From Bacteroidota bacterium (GTDB taxonomy: Bacteria > Bacteroidota > Bacteroidia > NS11-12g > UBA955): a stretch of DNA of 13,884 nucleotides. Each line of letters opens with the position of its first letter. Position 1 is the first letter of the stretch. The notes beneath the pieces were generated by a model. That model did no database searches. It was not told the DNA's origin and saw only the letters and a program-made list of their open reading frames with translations. Made by a program: the position numbers and the translations under genes. The DNA lies in assembly GCA_027488495.1 (NCBI GenBank), contig JAIYBO010000056.1, positions 1 through 13,884 on the forward strand, read 5' to 3'. Positions 1 to 6,755 of this stretch are shown here, in pieces.

Positions 1-145
1 CATTGCCATATTTCTTTTTCAGAATGTTACGAAAAACGTCTTCCAAAACGCGCATCATTGTGGCGCGGTCAATGTTTTTGAACTCCTTAAACTCGGAGAA
101 GCTCTCCACAAGGTTGATTCCTAGATCTTTTGCCTTGATTTTCAT
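1..145 (-). CDS. nusA: NusA, N-terminal fragment (cut by window edge)
   Basis: Transcription termination/antitermination factor that binds RNA polymerase and nascent RNA. Only the first 48 codons are in the window; the gene continues past the left edge. The ATG at 145 gives a protein with LVESFSEFKEFKNIDRATM at about residues 13-31, followed by MRVLEDVFRNILKKKYGN, which is the typical start of the NusA N-terminal domain in Bacteroidota (long first helix, ID+R, LEDVF, KKKYG). Its start lies one base after the rimP stop codon, the standard rimP-nusA order, in which infB would be expected next. No separate promoter is visible, so it is most likely co-transcribed with rimP. Identification rests on sequence resemblance and gene order; the S1 and KH domains lie outside the window. 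Confidence 0.93.
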   Translation of the reverse strand, partial: MKIKAKDLGINLVESFSEFKEFKNIDRATMMRVLEDVFRNILKKKYGN

Positions 146-146
146 A

Positions 147-617
147 TTATTTGAAACTGATTATGATGGTTGCAGATTGAATATTGTCGAATGGGATTTC
201 GTGAAGTACTTCGATGGCTTTTTTGCCTTTCTCTTTCACAATTTCTTCGATGATGAAGGTGTTATTTTCTTGGATTTCGATCAATTTTCCAGTAAGAACT
301 TTATCTGGAAGGGTGAATTCGAACGAACGTCCAACGTGTTTTGTGTATTGCTTGCGATTCACCAGGGGTCTTTCGGCTCCGGGCGATGATATTTCAAAGG
401 TAAATGCTTCTTCACTCAAGCCTGAATCTTCGTCATCGATTTTTTCAGAAATGTGCTTGGTGAAATCGGTGATGGCTTTCATCGACAGTGGTTCTTCGCT
501 GTCTACATAGAACTCATAAAGCTTTGCTGCGCTGGCGGTATGAGCCACCAAGAACAGACCGAACAGGGGTGCTTCCTGCTCTACGAGTGCTGTGATTTTT
601 TGTGTTAGGTTTGCCAT
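147..617 (-). CDS. rimP: Ribosome maturation factor RimP
   Basis: RimP helps assemble the 30S ribosomal subunit. The 156-residue length fits the family (about 150 in E. coli). The family signature is clear: FEISSPGAERPL in the middle of the protein, followed by a basic stretch (NRKQYTKHVGRSF) and the C-terminal SH3-like beta domain (LTGKLIEIQENNTFII). An in-frame TTG nine bases upstream would extend the frame to 626, but the ATG at 617 starts a normal-looking MANLTQKI and is preferred. nusA begins one base after the stop codon, so the two are surely co-transcribed and probably translationally coupled. A Bacteroidota promoter lies at 682-712 and a terminator-like hairpin sits between it and the start codon, so the gene may be controlled by leader termination. 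No Shine-Dalgarno sequence is visible; the start codon is preceded by the U-tract of the hairpin. Confidence 0.95.
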   Translation of the reverse strand: MANLTQKITALVEQEAPLFGLFLVAHTASAAKLYEFYVDSEEPLSMKAITDFTKHISEKIDDEDSGLSEEAFTFEISSPGAERPLVNRKQYTKHVGRSFEFTLPDKVLTGKLIEIQENNTFIIEEIVKEKGKKAIEVLHEIPFDNIQSATIIISFK

Positions 618-624
618 AGTCAAC

Positions 625-656
625 AAAAAAGGGGACTGCTTTTGGCTTGTCCCCTT
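625..656 (-). terminator. Terminator-like hairpin just upstream of rimP
   Basis: Read on the minus strand, AAGGGGAC (656-649) pairs perfectly with GTCCCCTT (636-629) around a 12-base loop, and is followed directly by a run of T (630-625, the first two also in the stem). This is a textbook intrinsic terminator. It could end the cyclophilin transcript, but the rimP promoter at 682-712 lies upstream of it, so rimP-nusA transcripts must also pass through it. The run of T ends seven bases before the rimP ATG. Confidence 0.8.
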
Positions 657-681
657 CCTAAAGTTTATTGGAAAAGTTCTG

Positions 682-712
682 CAAATATAAGCAAATTCAA
701 AAACTTTTCAAA
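682..712 (-). promoter_or_regulatory. Bacteroidota-type promoter for rimP-nusA
   Basis: On the minus strand, TTTG (712-709) is followed by 19 bases and then TATATTTG (689-682). This matches the Bacteroidota sigma factor consensus (-33 TTTG, -7 TAnnTTTG) with normal spacing. The -33 element begins one base after the cyclophilin stop codon. The start site is predicted near 675-678, giving a leader of about 60 bases that contains the hairpin at 629-656. Confidence 0.75.
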
Positions 713-713
713 A

Positions 714-1619
714 TCATTTCAACACCTTGGTTTCAATGATCAGAATATCTCGTGTGGGTCGGTCTTGCATATTGGTGGGCTGATTTTCAATGTTGTTGAG
801 TACATGGTAACCAGACACAAGTTTGCCGAAGACGGTGTAATCGTTATCGAGGTTGGGTGCGCCACCCCACTGGGCATATCGTTTTTTGACGTCGGCAGGA
901 ATTTCGCTGAAAAGTTTCTCTACCAGAGGCTTCATTTTTTCCTGTACTTCCAGTTCTATGCTTCTCAGTGCAGCCATGTTGCCAGACTGGCTCATGATTT
1001 GGGCGTTTCTCACGGTTTCGGCGTTGGCTGGGTCGGTACGGAAAATTTCAAACGCACGGTTTTCCAAGGCCTGCTTCATTTGGGCGTCGCTTACTTTGGT
1101 GCCTGTAACGATGAAGAATTGCGAGCCGGAGCTGTTTTTTTTCGGATTCACCTCGTTGCTTTGGCGAGCCGCAGACAGCGCACCGCGGAAGTGGTAAAGA
1201 TCACTTCTGATTTCGTTGGGAACTTCGTAGCCTGGTCCGCCATCGCCCAAAGCTGCGGTTGGACTTGCATTTTTGGATTTCGGATCGCCCGTTTGTACCA
1301 TGAAATCTTTGATCACTCGGTGAAACAGAATGCCATTATAAAAGCCTGAATTCACCAATTTGAGGAAATTGTCTGTGTGTTGTTTTTGTTCGGGGTTAAG
1401 GGCCAAAATCATTTCGCCCACCGTTGTTTTGAAGGATACCCTCACCCAGTTTTCGGGTGCTGTGGTGTCGCTAAAATCTTCGCCTGTAGGCTGTTGTGTG
1501 GTTGCATTCGTTGAATCTGAATGGTTGGTTTTGCTTCCAGAATTGCATGAGGTATAGGGAACTAACGCTCCCGCCATGATCATTGCAACGGGGAGGAATT
1601 TCAAGGTCTTTTTCAACAT
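714..1619 (-). CDS. Cyclophilin-type peptidyl-prolyl isomerase, lipoprotein
   Basis: Peptidyl-prolyl cis-trans isomerase of the cyclophilin family, 301 residues, probably lipid-anchored in the cell envelope where it would assist protein folding. The N-terminus has a basic start and a hydrophobic stretch ending at Cys25 (PYTSC, a loose lipobox with Tyr at -3), then a Ser/Thr-rich linker to about residue 55. Cyclophilin motifs follow: FHRVIKDFMVQTGDP at about 99-113 (with the catalytic-type Arg101), SQFFIVTG at about 166-173 and FGKLVSGYHVLNNI at about 264-277. Between the last two is an extra, mostly helical segment of about 80 residues (174-255), so the protein is longer than a simple cyclophilin of about 165 residues. 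The upstream gene ends 27 bases before this start, which suggests one transcript. The substrate is not predictable from sequence. Confidence 0.93.
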   Translation of the reverse strand: MLKKTLKFLPVAMIMAGALVPYTSCNSGSKTNHSDSTNATTQQPTGEDFSDTTAPENWVRVSFKTTVGEMILALNPEQKQHTDNFLKLVNSGFYNGILFHRVIKDFMVQTGDPKSKNASPTAALGDGGPGYEVPNEIRSDLYHFRGALSAARQSNEVNPKKNSSGSQFFIVTGTKVSDAQMKQALENRAFEIFRTDPANAETVRNAQIMSQSGNMAALRSIELEVQEKMKPLVEKLFSEIPADVKKRYAQWGGAPNLDNDYTVFGKLVSGYHVLNNIENQPTNMQDRPTRDILIIETKVLK

Positions 1620-1646
1620 GGTTTCAATATTACGCTATGGAATTGA

Positions 1647-2012
1647 TTAATTAAATTGAATTATTTCTTCATTTTCAAAGTACTCTACGATGTGTTGGCG
1701 CATCAAATTCTCTTGTTCGAGATAACCCAAATTTGGCAATGGGGTGGTGTTTTCCCAAGCCGGCCAACCGTTTTTATCGAATCCCACATGCTTGTAATAC
1801 CCGCTATAACTGAGGATTTTGCATGTGGCGATGTGCATCAAATGTACCTTTTCTTCTTTGGTGAAGGGCTTGTCGCGCAGTTCCCCCAACTCCCGAATAC
1901 CAATCAAGAACAGTATGGCATTTAGATCGGGTTTTTTTTCGAAGTTCTCTTCCACGAAGGCCACCACTTGCAGCCATTTATCTCTTATTTCTTGGATCAA
2001 TCCGTGTGCCAT
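1647..2012 (-). CDS. Conserved protein of unknown function (121 aa)
   Basis: I cannot give this a function. It is a soluble, mainly helical protein with no signal peptide or membrane segment. Visible features are KKPDLNAILFLIGIRELGE in the first third, KEEKVHLMHIATCKIL in the middle, a GYY...GWPAWE segment, and an acidic C-terminus (EYFENEE). From memory, proteins with this pattern (KPDLNA-LFLIG, LMHIA, GYY, GWP-W, QE-L) occur widely in Bacteroidota as unnamed conserved proteins, so it is probably a real family and not a chance ORF. An in-frame TTG at 2033 would add seven residues, but the ATG at 2012 is preferred. It is divergent from the GH3 gene and lies 27 bases upstream of the cyclophilin gene, probably in one transcript. 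A weak -7-like element (GACCTTTG, 2028-2021) lies eight bases before the ATG. Confidence 0.85.
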   Translation of the reverse strand: MAHGLIQEIRDKWLQVVAFVEENFEKKPDLNAILFLIGIRELGELRDKPFTKEEKVHLMHIATCKILSYSGYYKHVGFDKNGWPAWENTTPLPNLGYLEQENLMRQHIVEYFENEEIIQFN

Positions 2013-2096
2013 AGTAGTTGCAAAGGTCTGCAATTATTTGTCAGATGGCGGAAGGGTGGCTTAATTTTTGTATTGTTGAAACTGGAAAAATTCAAT
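2013..2096. promoter_or_regulatory. Divergent promoter region, unnamed gene / GH3
   Basis: This 84-base gap separates two divergent genes, so it should hold both promoters. For the GH3 direction, TTTG at 2037-2040 is followed after 21 bases by TAATTTTTG (2062-2070), one base off the TAnnTTTG consensus. For the leftward gene, only GACCTTTG (2028-2021 on the minus strand) resembles a -7 element and no -33 element is evident. Both assignments are inferences from weak matches. Confidence 0.4.
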
Positions 2097-3662
2097 ATGG
2101 CATCACCAAAGAGTTTTTTAGGGCCCTTGTTTGAGCGGGCAAAGAACGTGACCGATGTTTTAACGTTGAAGCGGGCGCGGGCCAAGAAGTGGCAAGATCG
2201 AACCATAAAGAAAATGTTGTTTCAAGCCAGGGCCACGGCGTTTGGACAGTTTCACGATTTCGAATCCATCCTGATGGTGGAAGACACTGTGGCTCAATTC
2301 AAATCGAAAGTGCCCATCACCGATTATGACGGTATGCACGGTTGGTGGCAGCGAGAATACCAGGGGGAAGACAATGTGACGTGGCCGGGAAGTACAAAAT
2401 ATTTTGCGTTGAGTTCTGGAACCACGCAAGGCGCGAGCAAGTATATACCCGTAACAGGTGATCAATTGAAATCGATCATGCGGGCGAGTCGTAGGCAGTT
2501 GTTTGCCATCGCCAAAACAGATGTGCCCAAAGATTTCTTCACCAAAGATTATTTGATGATTGGGGGAAGTACGGAATTGAATTTCGACGGTCAGAAGTAT
2601 TCTGGGGATTTGAGTGGGATTACTACAAGGAATTTGCCATTTTGGATAGAGCGTTTTGCCAAGCCCACGGAGGAAATCAAACGGGAAAAAGACTGGCATC
2701 AGAAATTGGAGATCATGGTGAATGAGGCCCCCAATTGGGATGTGGCGATGGTGGCTGGTGGACCTGCATGGATTAAGATGTTGTTTGAGCGAATCATCGC
2801 TCGGTACAATCTGAAAAACATCCATGAAATATGGCCGCATTTGAGTGTGTATACTTGGGGTGCGGTTTCACTCACGCCTTACAAGGAGCAAATTGATGCG
2901 ATGCTTGGCCGCCCGATACATTATTTTGAAACCTATCTGGCGAGCGAGGGCTTCATTGCGTTTCAAACAAAACTGCATAGCCAGGGCATGAGTTTGGTGT
3001 TTCGGAACAAAATGTATTACGAGTTTGTGCCTTTCAACGAATCGCATTTTACTGAATCGGGTGAAATTATGGCGGGGGTTCACGCGCTAGACATAGATGA
3101 AGTGGAAGCGGGGGTGGATTATGCCATCGTGATCAGTACATCTGCCGGTGCATGGCGATATTTGATTGGCGATGTTATTCAGTTTACAGATGTAGACGCT
3201 TGTGAAATTAAAATCACTGGAAGAACCAAACAATATTTGAGTTTGTGCGGAGAGCATTTGTCGGTGGAGAACATGAATCAGGCCACTTGGCAGGTTGGAC
3301 AGCAATTGGGATTTTCCGTTTCGGAGTTCACTGTGAGGGGTTTGAAGCATGGGGGTGGTGAGATGGGACATCGTTGGTTTTTATCGTACCCGAACGAATC
3401 TCCCCAGCCCGATGTGGCACAGGTGAAGGCCCTGTTGGATGAGGCGTTGGGGGTGTTGAACGACGATTATGCCACTGAACGAAAGCATGTATTGAAGCGG
3501 ATGGAGGTATTTGTATTGCCCGAATCTGATTTTTTGGATTTCATGGATTTGCGGGGCAAGTTGGGTGGTCAGGCCAAATTCCCTCGGGTGATGCCGGAGG
3601 GAGTGTATGGTGAATGGATAGAGTTTTTGGGTAGTCGCTACCAAAGGGATACTTTTGCATAA
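2097..3662 (+). CDS. GH3-family acyl-adenylating amido synthetase-like protein
   Basis: Bacterial member of the GH3 family, named for plant auxin- and jasmonate-conjugating enzymes. Plant members activate a carboxylic acid with ATP and join it to an amino acid; the bacterial substrate is unknown. The three nucleotide-binding motifs of this acyl-adenylate-forming fold are present: ALSSGTTQGASKYIPVT at about residues 102-118, YLASEGFIAF at about 279-288, and WRYLIGDVIQFTD at about 352-364. An ITGRTKQYLSLCGEHLS segment follows, the hinge to the C-terminal domain. Length (521) is normal for the bacterial family. The open frame reaches upstream to 1968, but that part overlaps the divergent gene, and the ATG at 2097 begins a typical N-terminus (MASPKSFLG). 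The stop overlaps the murQ start (TAATG), so the two are translationally coupled. No signal peptide; cytoplasmic. Confidence 0.92.
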   Translation: MASPKSFLGPLFERAKNVTDVLTLKRARAKKWQDRTIKKMLFQARATAFGQFHDFESILMVEDTVAQFKSKVPITDYDGMHGWWQREYQGEDNVTWPGSTKYFALSSGTTQGASKYIPVTGDQLKSIMRASRRQLFAIAKTDVPKDFFTKDYLMIGGSTELNFDGQKYSGDLSGITTRNLPFWIERFAKPTEEIKREKDWHQKLEIMVNEAPNWDVAMVAGGPAWIKMLFERIIARYNLKNIHEIWPHLSVYTWGAVSLTPYKEQIDAMLGRPIHYFETYLASEGFIAFQTKLHSQGMSLVFRNKMYYEFVPFNESHFTESGEIMAGVHALDIDEVEAGVDYAIVISTSAGAWRYLIGDVIQFTDVDACEIKITGRTKQYLSLCGEHLSVENMNQATWQVGQQLGFSVSEFTVRGLKHGGGEMGHRWFLSYPNESPQPDVAQVKALLDEALGVLNDDYATERKHVLKRMEVFVLPESDFLDFMDLRGKLGGQAKFPRVMPEGVYGEWIEFLGSRYQRDTFA

Positions 3663-4468
3663 TGCAAACGGAATCGAGTTCGAATCATCGCAATTTGGAG
3701 CAATTGGATTTTTTGTCGTTGGTGGAAGGCATCAACCGTGAGGATGCATTGTGTCATCAGCGCATCGCACAGGAGGCATCGGTGATTGCGAGTTTGTGCG
3801 AATTGGTTTTTGATCGATTGAAGGATGGGGGGCGATTGTTTTATATGGGTGCTGGAACCAGCGGCCGTTTGGGCATTGTAGACGCCAGTGAATGTCCACC
3901 CACTTATGGTGTTCCGTTTAACAAAGTGATTGGCATCATTGCGGGTGGCGATGGGGCAATTAGAAAGGCGGTAGAATTTGCGGAAGACGACTGGGACCAG
4001 GGGATTTTAGACTTGGAGGAATTTGGTGTGAACGAGAAGGACGTGGTGATAGGCATTGCGGCATCGGGCAGAACGCCTTATGTGATTGGTGCTTTGCGTG
4101 CTTGTAGGGAGCGCGGCATCGCCACAGGCGGTGTTGTATGCAACAAGGAGAGCCAAATGCGGGCGGTGTGTGATGTGTGTGTGGAGATTGAAACCGGGCC
4201 AGAATTTGTGACTGGGAGTACCCGAATGAAGGCTGGTACTGCCACCAAAATGGTATTGAATATGATTACCACGAGTGTGATGATTCGATTGGGGCATGTG
4301 AAGGACAACAAAATGATAGATATGCAGTTAACCAATCACAAATTGATTGCGCGTGGTACGAACATGGTGATGGAGGAAACGGGATTGGGGGAGACAGAGG
4401 CCAAGTCGCGGTTGATGGCGGCGGGTTCGGTGCGTAAGGCGGTGGATCAGTGGCGATCCGAGCAGTAA
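3662..4468 (+). CDS. murQ: N-acetylmuramic acid 6-phosphate etherase MurQ
   Basis: MurQ cleaves the lactyl ether of MurNAc-6-phosphate to give GlcNAc-6-phosphate and D-lactate, a step of cell-wall recycling. The SIS sugar-isomerase domain is clear: GRLFYMGAGTSGRLGIVDAS at residues 57-76 with the conserved Glu in DASECPPT (Glu77), a second acidic residue 31 positions later (Glu108, the same spacing as Glu83/Glu114 of E. coli MurQ), GIAASGRTPYVIGAL, and the family signature GPEFVTGSTRMKAGTATKM. At 268 residues it is somewhat shorter than E. coli MurQ (298), with a shorter C-terminal helical part, but nothing catalytic is missing. Its ATG overlaps the GH3 stop codon by one base, so expression depends on that gene. 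No murK, anmK or PTS gene is in the window, so the source of MurNAc-6-P is not shown. Confidence 0.97.
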   Translation: MQTESSSNHRNLEQLDFLSLVEGINREDALCHQRIAQEASVIASLCELVFDRLKDGGRLFYMGAGTSGRLGIVDASECPPTYGVPFNKVIGIIAGGDGAIRKAVEFAEDDWDQGILDLEEFGVNEKDVVIGIAASGRTPYVIGALRACRERGIATGGVVCNKESQMRAVCDVCVEIETGPEFVTGSTRMKAGTATKMVLNMITTSVMIRLGHVKDNKMIDMQLTNHKLIARGTNMVMEETGLGETEAKSRLMAAGSVRKAVDQWRSEQ

Positions 4469-4475
4469 TGAAGCG

Positions 4476-4931
4476 TTAAGCAAGTATTTCCCAGGTGCGA
4501 TCAGCGAGCAATCGCACAGTATTTAAAAACGCATATGGCGCATTTTTTCCCCATTCATAGGGCGCTACCATGCTGAGGACTTGTGAACCGTCATCTTTTT
4601 GATATACATGGTATATGCCGTGGATCACTGGCTCAAAATTGATATCTGCTTTGTAGATTGCATGAGAAAGTGCGAGGCGTTCTTCGATGGCTTTGGCTTG
4701 TTTCATCAGCAACTCCGCCTGTTTTTTCAACATGGTGATTTGCTGTTCTGCCTGATGCTGCATGCTTTCATGGGCATTGGCAACCAACAATCGTTTGTCG
4801 ATGGGTTCAATTTTCGGCGAACTCACACTTAGTGCGTAGGGTGCGCTGTGCGATTCTCCCTGAAACAGGGCGTCTTTTAGTACGAGTGGCCGATTATCGG
4901 GTTGGGTATCGTTGGGGTTGTCTATCGACAT
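4476..4931 (-). CDS. DUF2452 domain protein
   Basis: Uncharacterised protein of 151 residues that resembles the DUF2452 family of Bacteroidota; no function is known to me. The N-terminal 40 residues are polar and probably disordered. A coiled-coil-like helix follows (about 55-90: AEQQITMLKKQAELLMKQAK). The C-terminal part carries the most family-like block: IYKADINFEPVIHGIYHVYQ, KDDGSQVLSMVAPYEWG and a terminal ADRTWEIL. No signal peptide or membrane segment. It starts 15 bases after the asd stop codon and is probably the last gene of that operon. It ends seven bases from the convergent murQ stop; I see no terminator hairpin between the two genes, so transcripts may overlap. Confidence 0.8.
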   Translation of the reverse strand: MSIDNPNDTQPDNRPLVLKDALFQGESHSAPYALSVSSPKIEPIDKRLLVANAHESMQHQAEQQITMLKKQAELLMKQAKAIEERLALSHAIYKADINFEPVIHGIYHVYQKDDGSQVLSMVAPYEWGKNAPYAFLNTVRLLADRTWEILA

Positions 4932-4946
4932 GAAAAAACTAACAAA

Positions 4947-5954
4947 TTAGTTTCGGAAAAGTTCCAGCGCCCAATCTTTTTGTAGCAGCAGTTCGGCGAT
5001 TTGCACGGCATTGGTGGCGGCGCCTTTTCTGAGGTTGTCTGATACCACCCACATATTGAGAGTATTGGGGGCTGAATCATCGCGTCTAATCCTACCTACA
5101 AACACATCGTCGAGGTTGTGACTGGTGATGGGCATGGGGTATAGGTTGTTGGCGGGATCATCTTGGAGGGTAATTCCGGGAGATTTTGCCAGGGTGGATT
5201 TGATTTCTTCGATATCAAATGGGTGTGCAAATGCGGCGTTGATGCTTTCAGAGTGTCCGCCGATGGCTGGGATTCTCACGGTGGTTGCAGTGATTTTAAG
5301 GTCGGGCAGTTCCATGATTTTGCGTGTTTCCACCATCATTTTCCATTCTTCTTTGGTATATCCATTGTCCATGAACACATCGATGTGTGGCAATGCATTG
5401 AAATCGATGGGGTGGGGGTATACGGTTTCGCCGGGGGTATTATTTCTTTCGTTTTGCAGCTGGGTTACGGCTTTTTGGCCGGTTCCGGTGACGCTTTGGT
5501 AGGTGCTCACCACTACGCGAAGCATGTGATAGGCATCGTGAAGGGGCTTAAGTGCTACGACCATTTGGATGGTAGAGCAGTTGGGATTGGCAATGATTCT
5601 GTGTTGAGGCAGGATGGCATTGGGGTTCACTTCGGGCACCACGAGTGGCACATCGGGGTTCATGCGCCACGCGCTAGAATTGTCTATGACGATGGTGTTG
5701 TTGGCTGCAAATTTTGGTGCCCATTCTGTACTTACTGATCCACCGGCACTGAAAATGGCTATGTGTGGTTTGGCATCTACGGCTTGTTGAAGGCCGATGA
5801 CGGGGTAATCTGTGCCTTTAAATGTAACGATTTTGCCCACGCTTCTTTCAGAGGCTGTGGGTAGAAGTTCGGTTACCGGGAAATTGCGTTCTGCCAGTAC
5901 TTCTAGCATTTTGGTACCCACCAATCCGGTGGCGCCTACAACAGCGATTTTCAT
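4947..5954 (-). CDS. asd: Aspartate-semialdehyde dehydrogenase
   Basis: Makes L-aspartate 4-semialdehyde from aspartyl phosphate with NADPH, the branch point to lysine/diaminopimelate, threonine and methionine. Length (335 residues) is normal. The N-terminal nucleotide-binding loop is GATGLVG (residues 7-13). The catalytic Cys126 is in ANPNCSTIQMV, followed by TYQSVTGTGQKA at 151-162. The substrate-binding and general-base segment is RIPAIGGHSES with Arg227 and His234. All key residues are present, so it should be active. The start codon is one base after the stop of the small lipoprotein gene, so it depends on the upstream transcript; no promoter of its own is visible. DUF2452 follows after 15 bases. 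No other lysine or threonine biosynthesis gene is in the window. Confidence 0.97.
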   Translation of the reverse strand: MKIAVVGATGLVGTKMLEVLAERNFPVTELLPTASERSVGKIVTFKGTDYPVIGLQQAVDAKPHIAIFSAGGSVSTEWAPKFAANNTIVIDNSSAWRMNPDVPLVVPEVNPNAILPQHRIIANPNCSTIQMVVALKPLHDAYHMLRVVVSTYQSVTGTGQKAVTQLQNERNNTPGETVYPHPIDFNALPHIDVFMDNGYTKEEWKMMVETRKIMELPDLKITATTVRIPAIGGHSESINAAFAHPFDIEEIKSTLAKSPGITLQDDPANNLYPMPITSHNLDDVFVGRIRRDDSAPNTLNMWVVSDNLRKGAATNAVQIAELLLQKDWALELFRN

Positions 5955-5955
5955 G

Positions 5956-6225
5956 TTATTTGTTGGTATGCGCTTGAAAGGGTGTGCTATTTGGGGGCGT
6001 TGACGGCAGGGTTTCAGTGGTTACATCACCGGGTTTGGCTGGTTGCGTGTCTTTGGCGGCGGTATCTTGATACAAGTCATCGAACATGGCTTCGTTGCTC
6101 AGGCTATCGAGGGAATCTTGTGTGTGTTTTTCTGCATCATTGAATGCGCCTTCGGGATTGTTGGAGCAGGCTGCCAATGCTGTGATGGCGATGATGGCTG
6201 TGGCGATGGGAAAGTTATATTTCAT
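5956..6225 (-). CDS. Small lipoprotein of unknown function (89 aa)
   Basis: Predicted lipoprotein. The N-terminus (MKYNFPIATAIIAITALAAC) has a short basic region, a hydrophobic core and a good lipobox, LAAC, with the lipid-carrying Cys at residue 20. The remaining 69 residues are hydrophilic, acidic and Ser/Thr/Pro-rich with no recognisable domain, and are probably flexible. An upstream in-frame start at 6234 overlaps the previous gene, so the ATG at 6225 is preferred because it gives a proper signal peptide. It lies two bases after the TrpF-like gene and one base before asd, so it is fully embedded in the operon. I do not recognise the protein, and its link to asd is unexplained. Confidence 0.8.
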   Translation of the reverse strand: MKYNFPIATAIIAITALAACSNNPEGAFNDAEKHTQDSLDSLSNEAMFDDLYQDTAAKDTQPAKPGDVTTETLPSTPPNSTPFQAHTNK

Positions 6226-6227
6226 GA

Positions 6228-6716
6228 TTACCAAATTTCAAGTGTTTCGAGGAGGTCATTCCAAAGGTCGTAATTTTTCATCCCTACGATGGTTTCTTTT
6301 TCACAATTCAGAGAAATGGCATCGTGGTTGAAGTTTTTGATGGTATCGGCCGATGTAGATTGTGGATCTACCAGGTGAATTTGAGTTTTTTCGATATCGG
6401 TAACGGTTGCGATGTGCTGGTTGAGCAGCAACCATTCCGTATTGGGGTTGGGCAGGCAGGATTGCCAGAATTGATGATCTTCGGCGGGACATTCAATGGC
6501 TTCCACTGGTAGGATGTTGCACCAACTGATGGCCATGTCTTTGAGGTCTCTGTTGGGCAGTTCCAGGGTGAGTTTTGGTCCGGCGCACCAACCAATGATT
6601 TCTTGAACTTGTGATAGGGGCAAATCGCCCACTGTAAATCCGATCCACTCTGCCATGGCGGCGGCGGCATAGCGCGCGTCTGAGAGGTCTTGTATGTGAT
6701 TAAATTTGATTTTCAT
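6228..6716 (-). CDS. TrpF-like TIM-barrel protein, probably not a true isomerase
   Basis: The first 27 residues (LSDARYAAAAMAEWIGF at 11-27) closely resemble the start of phosphoribosylanthranilate isomerase (TrpF), where the pattern is KICG-T-L-DA---GA--IGF. The catalytic Cys of the KICG motif is absent: the aligned residues read KFNH, placing Asn6 at that position. The C-terminus (GMKNYDLWNDLLETLEI) resembles the last helix of the family. At 162 residues it is about 40-50 shorter than a working TrpF, so part of the barrel is missing. No other tryptophan gene is nearby. It is probably a family that diverged from TrpF and took another role. The frame is intact and the gene is tightly packed in an operon, which argues against a decaying pseudogene. 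The start codon lies five bases after the T-run of the pdhC terminator. Confidence 0.75.
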   Translation of the reverse strand: MKIKFNHIQDLSDARYAAAAMAEWIGFTVGDLPLSQVQEIIGWCAGPKLTLELPNRDLKDMAISWCNILPVEAIECPAEDHQFWQSCLPNPNTEWLLLNQHIATVTDIEKTQIHLVDPQSTSADTIKNFNHDAISLNCEKETIVGMKNYDLWNDLLETLEIW

Positions 6717-6721
6717 ATCAT

Positions 6722-6747
6722 AAAAAAGGGCTGCAATTGCAGCCCTT
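6722..6747 (-). terminator. Strong intrinsic terminator after pdhC
   Basis: Positions 6726-6747 form a perfect 22-base palindrome (arms AAGGGCTGCAA and TTGCAGCCCTT). In RNA the central bases would form the loop. On the minus strand it is followed by a run of T (6727-6722). It begins eight bases after the pdhC stop codon and so ends that transcript. The T-run ends five bases before the start codon of the next gene. Confidence 0.88.
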
Positions 6748-6755
6748 CGAAATTG

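Noticed and set aside
642..1349. 235-codon plus-strand open frame opposite the cyclophilin gene
   Set aside because: The minus-strand frame carries full cyclophilin motifs and a lipoprotein signal; the plus-strand product has no recognisable domain.
1968..2096. Upstream extension of the GH3 gene
   Set aside because: It overlaps the divergent gene's start and adds residues with no family match; the ATG at 2097 gives the normal N-terminus.
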